Assembly (NCBI RefSeq): GCF_000621785.1
Contig: NZ_KK211348.1
Span: 131,494-195,493, forward strand
DNA length: 64,000 bases
DNA from: Ruminococcus flavefaciens ND2009
GTDB lineage: Bacteria; Bacillota; Clostridia; Oscillospirales; Ruminococcaceae
Reading direction: 5' to 3'
The notes beneath the pieces are model-generated. The model was not told where the DNA came from. It made no database searches and worked only from the letters and a program-made list of their open reading frames with translations. The position numbers and the translations under genes were made by a program. Position 1 is the first letter of the stretch. Each line of letters opens with the position of its first letter. Positions 52,923 to 60,211 of this stretch are shown here, in pieces.

Positions 52923-53006
52923 TTTGATCTTGAGCATATCAAGGACGCTTGTATTACCCTTGACAGCGGCAAGGTAAACGGCAAGATCGTAGTGAAAGTG
53001 GAGTGA
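52923..53006 (+). pseudogene. Zinc-type alcohol dehydrogenase, C-terminal remnant
   Basis: 27 codons FDLEHIKDACITLDSGKVNG, KIVVKVE, stop. This is the terminus of a medium-chain dehydrogenase, just 4 bases upstream of the sirtuin gene; the rest is deleted at the junction with the integrase fragment. Confidence 0.75.
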
Positions 53007-53010
53007 TACT

Positions 53011-53838
53011 ATGACAGAGATAGAGAGATTAAAAGCTGAGATCAAAAGTGCCGACGCAATCGTGATTGGTGCAGGCGCAGGGCTTTCCACCGCCGCAGGC
53101 TTTACCTATTCAGGAGAGCGATTTGAGAAATACTTCTCGGATTATGAAGCAAAGTACGGCTTTCACGATATGTATTCCGGCGGTTTCTTCCCCTTTGAAA
53201 CGCCCGAAGAAATGTGGGCATACTGGTCACGCTTTATCTGGTGCAACCGTTACATGGACATCGACAACGGTACATACAAGACGCTGTTTGAGCTGATGAA
53301 GGACAAAGACTATTTTGTTATCACCACGAATGTCGATCATCAGTTCCAAAGGGCAGGCTTTCACAAGTCAAGGCTTTTCTACACGCAGGGCGATTACGGG
53401 CTGTTCCAGTGCTCCGAGCCGTGCCATGACAAGACCTATGACAACGAGGAGATCGTCAAGGATATGATTGAGTTTCAGGCGGATATGAAGATACCCGCCG
53501 AGCTGATACCGAAATGTCCGAAATGCGGCAAGCCCATGACGATGCATCTCAGAAGTGACGATAAGTTCGTCGAGGACGAGGGCTGGCACAGAGCGGCAGA
53601 ACATTATGATAATTTTCTGCAAGCACACAGCGGACAGCATATCCTGTTTTTAGAGCTTGGCGTGGGCTACAATACGCCTGTTATCATCAAGTATCCGTTC
53701 TGGAAAATGACAGCACAAAACCCGAAAGCCGTATATGCTTGTTTGAATTATGGCGAAGCGTATGCACCGGATGAGATAGTCGAGCAGAGTATCTGCATTG
53801 ATGGAGATATTCGTGATGTACTGAATAAGCTAGTGTAA
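53011..53838 (+). CDS. Class M sirtuin (SirTM-like)
   Basis: 275 residues, sirtuin Rossmann fold: IVIGAGAGLSTAAGFTYSG, TTNVDHQFQRAGFHKSRLFY, TQGDYGLFQC and zinc motif CxxxC...CPKCGK. The usual catalytic histidine before the FxGS/GD block is absent (YTQGDYG in place of HG), as in the SirTM group, which ADP-ribosylates lipoylated carrier proteins rather than deacetylating. Canonical SirTM sits with a macrodomain, GcvH-L and LplA; those partners are not here. The gene has a strong terminator. Confidence 0.83.
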   Translation: MTEIERLKAEIKSADAIVIGAGAGLSTAAGFTYSGERFEKYFSDYEAKYGFHDMYSGGFFPFETPEEMWAYWSRFIWCNRYMDIDNGTYKTLFELMKDKDYFVITTNVDHQFQRAGFHKSRLFYTQGDYGLFQCSEPCHDKTYDNEEIVKDMIEFQADMKIPAELIPKCPKCGKPMTMHLRSDDKFVEDEGWHRAAEHYDNFLQAHSGQHILFLELGVGYNTPVIIKYPFWKMTAQNPKAVYACLNYGEAYAPDEIVEQSICIDGDIRDVLNKLV

Positions 53839-53843
53839 GATAA

Positions 53844-53895
53844 AATCCACCACATCATTGGATAACTAATATCCTTTGATGTGGTGGATTATTTT
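53844..53895 (+). terminator. Rho-independent terminator
   Basis: AATCCACCACATCA pairs with TGATGTGGTGGATT (perfect 14 bp), then ATTTTGT. Confidence 0.9.
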
Positions 53896-53908
53896 GTAAT
53901 GGTTTCTA

Positions 53909-54252
53909 TGACAACATTTTTACGCACTCAACCCTATCCCTTAATCGCAATTTTTGATTAGCGCGATTTTTCTCTATTTTTCGGACTTTTTAACGAGTGA
54001 CAGCATTTCTACACACTTAAAAGTTACAAACAGCAGTTTTAAGCACAAAAAATCGAGTGCTTAAAAAGACTGTTTATATCGCGAGTGCGCCGAAATGCTG
54101 TCTGTATCTCTTTAGGTGATATTACGTGTTCCCGCATACAGAAAATGAGTGCTTATTTTGGTTGTTTACTGAACTGCAAAACGCCAATTATCCGCGATAA
54201 ATCGGCGTTTTATGATTTCTGCCGTGACATCAATACTACGCACTCAACGTGT
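53909..54252 (+). repeat. Iteron array with core repeat C, copy 3
   Basis: TGACAACATTTTTACGCACT, GAGTGACAGCATTTCTACAC and the inverse GAGTGCGCCGAAATGCTGTC iterate the 20-bp motif of 45457-45620. Core C follows at 54223-54252, its end fused to the 3' end of the polymerase partner gene. No gene lies in 53900-54240. Confidence 0.8.
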
Positions 54253-55095
54253 GCTGTATCTGGTAAAAGATCTCCTCACCCTACACACCCCAAAGCTCTG
54301 CTTCTCCCTTTCAAGCAGCGTATCAGGGAACAAATTGAGCCACTTGTGGCTGAAAGAAGTATTTCCAAAGTAAGCATCAAAGTTGGAAACAGGCAGGATA
54401 ACATAATCCGAATCATCGGGCTTGTTGGCGACACAGTAGGCGATGACTGTTTCCGCGACCTCATAAGGCAGACCGTCGGGCAGTAACGCCTTTATACGCA
54501 CCTTTTCATCATCTGTAAAGGAAACGGTCTTGTCTGACAGCGGTCCGAGCTCCAGAGCGTCCGCAAGCACATCATCAAACCGCAGTACCCATGCACCTTT
54601 GGTCTCGGGCGAGTAGAGCGACACCTGATACTGCTTCACCTTATCTCTCCATGCGACATCAAATCTGGTTTTCAGCGGCTCAGCGTTGGAGAGAGTAGTC
54701 TTGCTCATGTTTTCACTGTTCTTTGTGATGAACTTTTCAATCTTGTGAACGTGCCTGTAAAACCAGCCTTTTCCCGACTTATCCACCAATTCGGGAAACT
54801 CCTCATGCAGATCACTGAAATCAGTCTTGAACTGCCACTCCCCCTTCGGAGCGGCAGTTTTTTTGTCGGGGATACTGCACCACGCACAGAGAGCTCGCCG
54901 TGCATAAACCACATCGGGAGCACCGTTTCTGAACATATATCCCCGAGCGATAATAGTCAGCACACGGGTCAGACCTGTGAAGTCCTTCATCATCTCAAAA
55001 CTGAAACGTCCGAGGAAGGAAAGGTCACGCTTGCCGCTGCATTTGTAAACGGGTTTCCCCGTGTAAGCCTTGAATTCTTCAATTTCGTTCAGCAT
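54244..55095 (-). CDS. Partner protein of the RdRP-like polymerase, unknown family
   Basis: 283 residues, basic and soluble; I do not recognise a domain. The first base of its ATG is the last base of the polymerase stop (TAATG), so translation is coupled and the product is likely a stable partner. Visible segments: MLNEIEEFKAYTGKPVYKCS, GKGWFYRHVHKIEKFI, LLPDGLPYEVAETVIAYCVA, SDYVILPVSNFDAYFG. Two cysteine pairs are loosely placed (CAWC). The last residues RYSTR and the stop are read from core repeat C, so the native C-terminus has been replaced, perhaps by only a few residues. Confidence 0.75.
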   Translation of the reverse strand: MLNEIEEFKAYTGKPVYKCSGKRDLSFLGRFSFEMMKDFTGLTRVLTIIARGYMFRNGAPDVVYARRALCAWCSIPDKKTAAPKGEWQFKTDFSDLHEEFPELVDKSGKGWFYRHVHKIEKFITKNSENMSKTTLSNAEPLKTRFDVAWRDKVKQYQVSLYSPETKGAWVLRFDDVLADALELGPLSDKTVSFTDDEKVRIKALLPDGLPYEVAETVIAYCVANKPDDSDYVILPVSNFDAYFGNTSFSHKWLNLFPDTLLEREKQSFGVCRVRRSFTRYSTR

Positions 55096-58067
55096 TATTT
55101 CTCCCTCCTGACGTGCTTTTCAATCCTGTCCAGCAGCAGATCGAAGAGCACTTTTCTTTTGCCCAGGCCAACTATGTACCTGACCGCCTCGTCCGGCTTC
55201 ATTACGGCTTCTATCAGTTTTCGGCACTCCTCTGCAACTGCGTCACGGTAGTACACATTCACAGATTTATTGAGGTAAGCCTCCATAAGCCGTATGAACT
55301 CAGGCGAATCACCGTCACGGATAAGCCGTTTCCTGTCAGTGAGAGTGTTTTCATCATCAATATCAGTTATGAGATCAATGAGAACACGGTAACCGCCGAA
55401 ACGGAAGTCGCTGAAAAGCGAATAATACCGTTCAAGCTCAGGTAAAAATTCTGCGAGAAAATCCTCACGCTGTTCTTTCGGAGTCAGGTGCCAGTTCTTA
55501 GCCTGTAATTCCTGCCTGATAGCAGTTATCCTCTCTGGAGGTGTACCCTGAAACAGGGTATACAGCATATCTGCGTCGTATTCACGGTCCTGACCTCGGC
55601 TGTACAGTATACGCTGAATGTCGTTCCTGCGCTGTCTGTCCTTGACTGGCTGTCCGCAGGCTCTGATGCGTGACAGACACCGTTCATAATCAGTAATAAG
55701 AGCAGACAGCTTTTCCAGTTTATCACTGCTCAGCTTATCCTTCCAGTTCTCATCAGCCGCAAATGTGAAAAGTTCGCTGTCCTCAGCAGGCTTTTCAGCA
55801 ACAGGAGTCGTATTCTTTCCAAGCATATACGCCAGGTACGGCAGACGCTCTACATTGGAGTCAACCTTGTTCCAATCGGTATCAGCGAAGAACTTCTCGA
55901 ACTGCTCCTCAAATGTGGGCTCATACCATGCACGGCGTCCCTCGCTCTTTTCAACCAGGCTCTTGTATTTCAGGAACTTGCTCTTGGCGACAGTTTTAGT
56001 GCCGAGGTATTCCGTAAGATCAGGCTTCACACCGCTCTTTGCTGAGTCTATCTCCAGTCCTGTGAGGATAGCAAGTGTTTCCGTTTCCTCACGGCACTTG
56101 TCACGAAGCTCGTCGTCGGAGTTCTCATTGTATGCGATTATACTTCTGTTCAGAGCGGCGTTTGAAATTTGTCCCACGCGGGAAGAAAATGTACTCTTGA
56201 CCGTTTCAAAACGATCTTTCCAGTCATCAGCGTTACGAATAACAGGCTCAGCACTTGGAATCTTCAACAGCGGAGTATCCTCCTTTGAATTGCGCTTGAC
56301 ACAGCGGTTTACGATAGGATCCGAGATAGTTTTTATCATGTCACCGTCGAAGTCTGCACCGCCGAGACGCTCCGCAGTCAGCGAGTCCCAGTTCACCATA
56401 ACAACATCGGTGAGGTGGCTGAGATAATACTTCCTCATATTTTCAACGTCGGGATAGACTTGCAGCTGCACTTCCTCATTACGGGAAATGTGAGGATTGC
56501 GCAAGAGCGTACACTCATCGCTGTGCGAATACGCCATAGACGGTGCATAGAAAGCATTCTTCTCAAATTTGCTCTGCGCTGCACCGTTGAAAAAGTTGCG
56601 CTGACTTGTATTTCGCTTTGCCTTTTTTGGTATAAAATCTTTAAGAAAACCAAGCAGGTCCGCGGAGAGATATCTGTTGTCGCCTGCAACGATAAGACGT
56701 CCGAGCGCGTACTGTTTCAGCACCGCCTGTGCCCGTGACTTCAATCTGTCAGCGTAAACAGGCTCGGCAATGAACTTTGGGTTTTTCTCCAATAGCTTTT
56801 TGAGGTGATATTCTTTAGTACCACGACTGTGTTTTTTGCTTGTGAAAAAGCTCAGGCGATACTCTCTGTCGGTACAAAGCCTGTGGTATTCTCTCTCCGT
56901 TTCCTTGGTGAGCCAGTGACGGTTATCGTTCGCAGGAAAGGACAGCGGCAGGTCAAGCGGTCTGAACTCGTCCGCTGTCATTGAAAGTGTGTTGAGGAAC
57001 TGATAGTTCAGTTCCGTGAATTTCTGCGGATTGTCCTTGCTCACACCAGATATGTACAGAGCGTGCCTGTACTTTCGGAAAGCACTCCAGTAATCGTCCC
57101 ACCTCATATTGTTCTCGCGCAGCCAGCCATAGCCCTTGAACATACTCTTGGTGAGAATTATATCAACGTCAGCAACCTTGTGCTCAACTCCCCAGATGTC
57201 AGTGAGCGTTGCAACTCCTGCGCTCTTGAAAAAGTCGTGAATGTCAACTTGATGCAGCATTCCCTTGATGTACGGCAGACGTATCTGAAACGATGTGTGC
57301 TCAACGCCTAACTTTTTATTGATGACTTTTGCGAACTCCCTGGAGATAACTCCTTCGCCGTCATAACCGAGAATATCAACACTCTCCCTGCGCTCAACAC
57401 GGTGATACTTTCGCACAGCATTGTCGCTTCCGTCGTCTTCAACAGTAATAACATCTGTGTCGTGAACGGTGTGTTTTTGATTTTCCACAACAATAACTCT
57501 GTGAGGCTTGTCGAGGTTTATTCCGTCAACACGGATACCGCCCGAGAGCATAAGTCCGTTGTATGCGTACAGCTTGCTTAGCTGACACTTAGTGATATTC
57601 ATTCCGAGACGAATGCGTTCTGTGACCTTCCAGAAAATGTCCTCACGGATAAATGACAGTACTGCGTTTCTGCTCATGCTTGCGGAGCGCTCAAACGCAA
57701 CGTACTTGTGCATACCGTTGCCGAAGTCTATCTCCACACCTCTGTTCGTGAACAGAGCGGCAGCCTTCTCTTGGAGCTGTGCATAGTAAGGGTGCGAAGC
57801 GTCACGGTCAAACACCCGTGAGAAGTCTGCATAGAAGATAACATCGGACAGTTCTGTCACAAGGTCAGCGCCGTCATATTTGAAATCGTCACCGTGCAGC
57901 ACGCACATTATCTGATAGAAAAGTGCGTTATCGTCCTGCTCGTGTGCGGAGTGTTTCAGACAGCTCCGCAGTGCATTTTTATCAATAACTGTTTTGTAAA
58001 ACAGTCCGTCAGGCTTGGAGTAGTTGAGCATTGCTCTGACGGACAGATCATATATCCTGTACTTCAT
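55095..58067 (-). CDS. QDE-1/YonO-like single-subunit RNA polymerase (RdRP-like, double-psi barrel)
   Basis: 990 residues from the ATG at 58067, preceded by AGGTGGTGAG; an upstream in-frame start lacks a signal. The catalytic core is clear: LLRNPHISRNEEVQLQVYPD, then NWDSLTAERLGGADFDGDMI with DFDGD at 572-576 (the metal-binding DbDGD of two-barrel RNA polymerases), and IDSAKSG at 673-679, equivalent to the AVDxxKxG motif of eukaryotic RdRPs. Cellular RdRPs (QDE-1, RDR) and phage YonO share this single-chain architecture; YonO is a DNA-templated RNA polymerase. N-terminal (1-400) and C-terminal (700-990) parts are unrecognised and helix-rich. Template (DNA or RNA) is unknown. The gene is first of a two-gene operon next to mobilization genes. 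Confidence 0.85.
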   Translation of the reverse strand: MKYRIYDLSVRAMLNYSKPDGLFYKTVIDKNALRSCLKHSAHEQDDNALFYQIMCVLHGDDFKYDGADLVTELSDVIFYADFSRVFDRDASHPYYAQLQEKAAALFTNRGVEIDFGNGMHKYVAFERSASMSRNAVLSFIREDIFWKVTERIRLGMNITKCQLSKLYAYNGLMLSGGIRVDGINLDKPHRVIVVENQKHTVHDTDVITVEDDGSDNAVRKYHRVERRESVDILGYDGEGVISREFAKVINKKLGVEHTSFQIRLPYIKGMLHQVDIHDFFKSAGVATLTDIWGVEHKVADVDIILTKSMFKGYGWLRENNMRWDDYWSAFRKYRHALYISGVSKDNPQKFTELNYQFLNTLSMTADEFRPLDLPLSFPANDNRHWLTKETEREYHRLCTDREYRLSFFTSKKHSRGTKEYHLKKLLEKNPKFIAEPVYADRLKSRAQAVLKQYALGRLIVAGDNRYLSADLLGFLKDFIPKKAKRNTSQRNFFNGAAQSKFEKNAFYAPSMAYSHSDECTLLRNPHISRNEEVQLQVYPDVENMRKYYLSHLTDVVMVNWDSLTAERLGGADFDGDMIKTISDPIVNRCVKRNSKEDTPLLKIPSAEPVIRNADDWKDRFETVKSTFSSRVGQISNAALNRSIIAYNENSDDELRDKCREETETLAILTGLEIDSAKSGVKPDLTEYLGTKTVAKSKFLKYKSLVEKSEGRRAWYEPTFEEQFEKFFADTDWNKVDSNVERLPYLAYMLGKNTTPVAEKPAEDSELFTFAADENWKDKLSSDKLEKLSALITDYERCLSRIRACGQPVKDRQRRNDIQRILYSRGQDREYDADMLYTLFQGTPPERITAIRQELQAKNWHLTPKEQREDFLAEFLPELERYYSLFSDFRFGGYRVLIDLITDIDDENTLTDRKRLIRDGDSPEFIRLMEAYLNKSVNVYYRDAVAEECRKLIEAVMKPDEAVRYIVGLGKRKVLFDLLLDRIEKHVRREK

Positions 58068-58084
58068 GGTCTCACCACCTGCTA

Positions 58085-58136
58085 AAAGTATATCACAAAA
58101 CATACCAAAATGCAATAAGGATACTGCTCCCACATT
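58085..58136 (-). promoter_or_regulatory. Proximal promoter of the polymerase operon with repeat element
   Basis: Minus strand: GTGGGAGCAGTATCCTTATT (58133-58114) runs into TTGCAT, 17 bases, TATACT just before AGGTGGTGAG and the ATG. The repeat element directly abuts the -35 box, as an activator or repressor site would. Confidence 0.75.
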
Positions 58137-58318
58137 TTCATTCCGAAACGCTCATTTTTGACTGAAAAACATTCAAAACTGTAATAATAACAGCTTTGAG
58201 TTGAAATGTCTGTAAAGCTCTATTCTATGCGTTTTGCGGTCAATATCAGCTTGCTGTGAGAAAAGGTCAGTTCTCATGAAAATCAATTTGTGTTTCGGAA
58301 AATGATTCAGAGCAGTAA
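58137..58318. other. Leader between the two polymerase promoters
   Basis: About 180 A/T-rich bases without an open frame of note. If transcribed from the distal promoter it would form a 5' leader or small RNA. Confidence 0.4.
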
Positions 58319-58374
58319 AAAACATATGCAAAAACAGGTCAATTTGCATAAAGGATACTGCTCCCACTTTTTTA
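58319..58374 (-). promoter_or_regulatory. Distal promoter candidate with the same repeat element
   Basis: Minus strand: GTGGGAGCAGTATCCTTTAT (58371-58352) is followed by TTGACC, 17 bases, TTTACT. This is the same order of element and -35 box as in the proximal copy, 236-238 bases away. Confidence 0.65.
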
Positions 58375-58493
58375 CTTGTGGCGAGTAGAAATCCGCCCGA
58401 CACAGCCCACACAAATAGTTCGCACGAGCAGTTGCCCGTAACGAAAAAAGCTGTCGGCTGTGTTCGGGAATCTCATGGGAAAGGAGGAATGCT

Positions 58494-59525
58494 ATGAGTA
58501 ATATGTTACAGACGAAAACCGCAGAAGAAATACTGACAACAGTATTCAAACCGAAGGAGTTCATCATTGACGGACTTCTTACGCATGGACTGTACGTCCT
58601 TGCAGGTGCACAGAAGGTAGGTAAGTCATGGCTGGCAATGGATATCTGTCTCAGCATTGCAACAGGAGTTCTGGTGCTCGGACGAGAAACTATTCAGGGA
58701 ACTGCTTTGTATCTTTGTCTCGAGGATAACTATCAGCGACTACAGCGCAGATTGTTTCGAATGAACGCTGAGCCTGTTGAAAATCTACACTTCGCGATTG
58801 CTGCTGATAAAATCGGTGCAGGTCTAGAAGAACAGATAGAAGCATTCAAGAAAGATCACGATGACTTAAAGATAGTTGTGATTGACGTTATGCAAATGGT
58901 GCGCAGCAATGTTGAGTCAAGTTATGGTTCGGATTACGCTGAACTGATCGCACTCAAACAAGTCGCATACCGCTTAAACATCTGCATACTGCTGATACAT
59001 CATATGCGAAAAGCTAAGGATGATAATCCGTTCAATATGATGACAGGCAGTACAGGTATCGGCGGTGCAACTGACGGCAACTTTGCGCTCAAGGAAACAA
59101 AGTGCGGCTCAGGAAAAGCGATCATGTATTGTCAGGGGCGTGACATTGAATACACTGAACTGCGAATGCATTTCGATACTGATGTCATGCGCTGGAAAGT
59201 TGAGAACGAACCTGCGGCGCAGAAGAGCCGCGACAATATTGTTCTCTCTGCTGTATATCTTTTCATCAGAGAGCGAATTCACTTTGAAGGTACTGCGACT
59301 GAGTTAGTTGAAGAACTAAAATCGGTTACCGATGAAGTCATTTATCCGAACAGAGTTACAAGAGACTTGGTTCAGAATGGTTATGAACTCAGCAAGTACG
59401 GAATTGATTTCAAGTACGAAAGAGTTCACAAAGGTCGTGTCATTATTCTTCACTACAACGGCGAGCGTGACAGTAGTGACGGTAGAAATGTTACCGTCAC
59501 GCAGGCGTTGCCCGACAGCTCATAA
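58494..59525 (+). CDS. RepA-like hexameric helicase/AAA ATPase
   Basis: 343 residues with a RecA-type core (AAA_25): Walker A GAQKVGKS at 38-45, Walker B VVIDVMQMV near 127-135, and LLIHHMRKAKDDNPFNMMTG (sensor and loop). The C-terminal third is a winged-helix-like domain. RepA of this type unwinds plasmid and mobile-element origins; the iterons over its 3' end support a replication or maintenance role. AAAGGAGGA precedes the ATG. It diverges from the polymerase operon. Confidence 0.88.
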   Translation: MSNMLQTKTAEEILTTVFKPKEFIIDGLLTHGLYVLAGAQKVGKSWLAMDICLSIATGVLVLGRETIQGTALYLCLEDNYQRLQRRLFRMNAEPVENLHFAIAADKIGAGLEEQIEAFKKDHDDLKIVVIDVMQMVRSNVESSYGSDYAELIALKQVAYRLNICILLIHHMRKAKDDNPFNMMTGSTGIGGATDGNFALKETKCGSGKAIMYCQGRDIEYTELRMHFDTDVMRWKVENEPAAQKSRDNIVLSAVYLFIRERIHFEGTATELVEELKSVTDEVIYPNRVTRDLVQNGYELSKYGIDFKYERVHKGRVIILHYNGERDSSDGRNVTVTQALPDSS

Positions 59526-59607
59526 ACGTCTATATAGCTTCATCTGCGGGGTGTGTCAGTAGGTTTGCGTGTCGGTAGTTTTACTGTCACGGCTGAGTTA
59601 CTGTCAC
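59467..59607 (+). repeat. Iteron cluster (GTGACRGTA), candidate origin
   Basis: Seven copies of a 9-bp unit: GTGACAGTA (59467), GTGACGGTA (59476), GTGTCAGTA (59553), GTGTCGGTA (59569) forward, and TACCGTCAC (59492), TACTGTCAC (59582), TACTGTCAC (59599) inverted. The second and third form a hairpin. The cluster overlaps the end of the RepA-like gene. Confidence 0.85.
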
Positions 59608-59899
59608 GTACAAAAGCGCCCATTTTTGTCGCCGATACACAAATCGGGTAGTTATCCTACCTGCGGCGATGAAAGCGATTGTCGCGCAACGTGGAGCGAG
59701 TGTGGCGAATAAAACATTAACGAATCGTTACGGAATTATATGCAGAGGGCAAGAGCAGTGGCTGGGGGCGAAAAATCAACCCCACTGGGTTGGCAAGCAT
59801 AGCAGCTGGCATTCCGCCTGCCGCCTTGCTTGTCGGGCAGAAGCCCGAACCCACTTCAATTCATAGGCATACACCAACAAAAGTCAGGAGGTAGATAAT
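59608..59899 (+). other. Candidate oriT region
   Basis: No gene is convincing. The palindrome TAACGAATCGTTA (59718-59730), the hairpin GTCGGGCAGAAGCCCGAACC and a GGTTGGCAAGC/GCTTGTCGGG pairing lie just upstream of mobC and the relaxase gene, where oriT normally sits in this class of elements. The nic site cannot be read. Confidence 0.5.
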
Positions 59900-60211
59900 A
59901 TGAGAAAGAAGAATACCACAATAGCGATACGCTGTACAGATGAAGAAAGCAGACGTATCCATGAGCTCGCTGAGAGGCTCGGCTTGAAGCTGAACGACTT
60001 CGTAATGCGGTGTGCTCTCGGCAAGAAGATCGTTGTCGCCAAAGGCATCGACGAGATAGTTCGGCAGCAGAAAGCTATCGGGCGAAACCTGAACCAGATA
60101 GCTACACTTGCAAACATGGACAGGCTGACCGTCGTGAACTTCCAGTCGCTCCTTGACGAGCACAGGAAGGTCACGGAGCTGATAGGTCAGCTGCTTCGGG
60201 AGGTGAAGTAG
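59900..60211 (+). CDS. mobC: MobC-type relaxosome protein
   Basis: 103 residues with a ribbon-helix-helix start (TTIAIRCTDEESRRIHELAE, LGLKLNDFVMRCAL) and the MobC signature RQQKAIGRNLNQIATLANMD. It binds oriT and loads the relaxase. AGGAGGT precedes the ATG. The stop overlaps the relaxase GTG by one base. Confidence 0.92.
   Translation: MRKKNTTIAIRCTDEESRRIHELAERLGLKLNDFVMRCALGKKIVVAKGIDEIVRQQKAIGRNLNQIATLANMDRLTVVNFQSLLDEHRKVTELIGQLLREVK

Noticed and set aside
55095..58067. Fragment of the housekeeping RNA polymerase beta' subunit
   Set aside because: DFDGD is shared, but the surrounding residues are not RpoC (no NADFDGDQMAVH), the chain is a complete 990-residue ORF with its own promoter, and the IDxAKSG block belongs to the RdRP/YonO branch.
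59669..59866. 65-codon ORF in the oriT region
   Set aside because: No ribosome binding site, low-complexity product and overlap with palindromes upstream of mobC.
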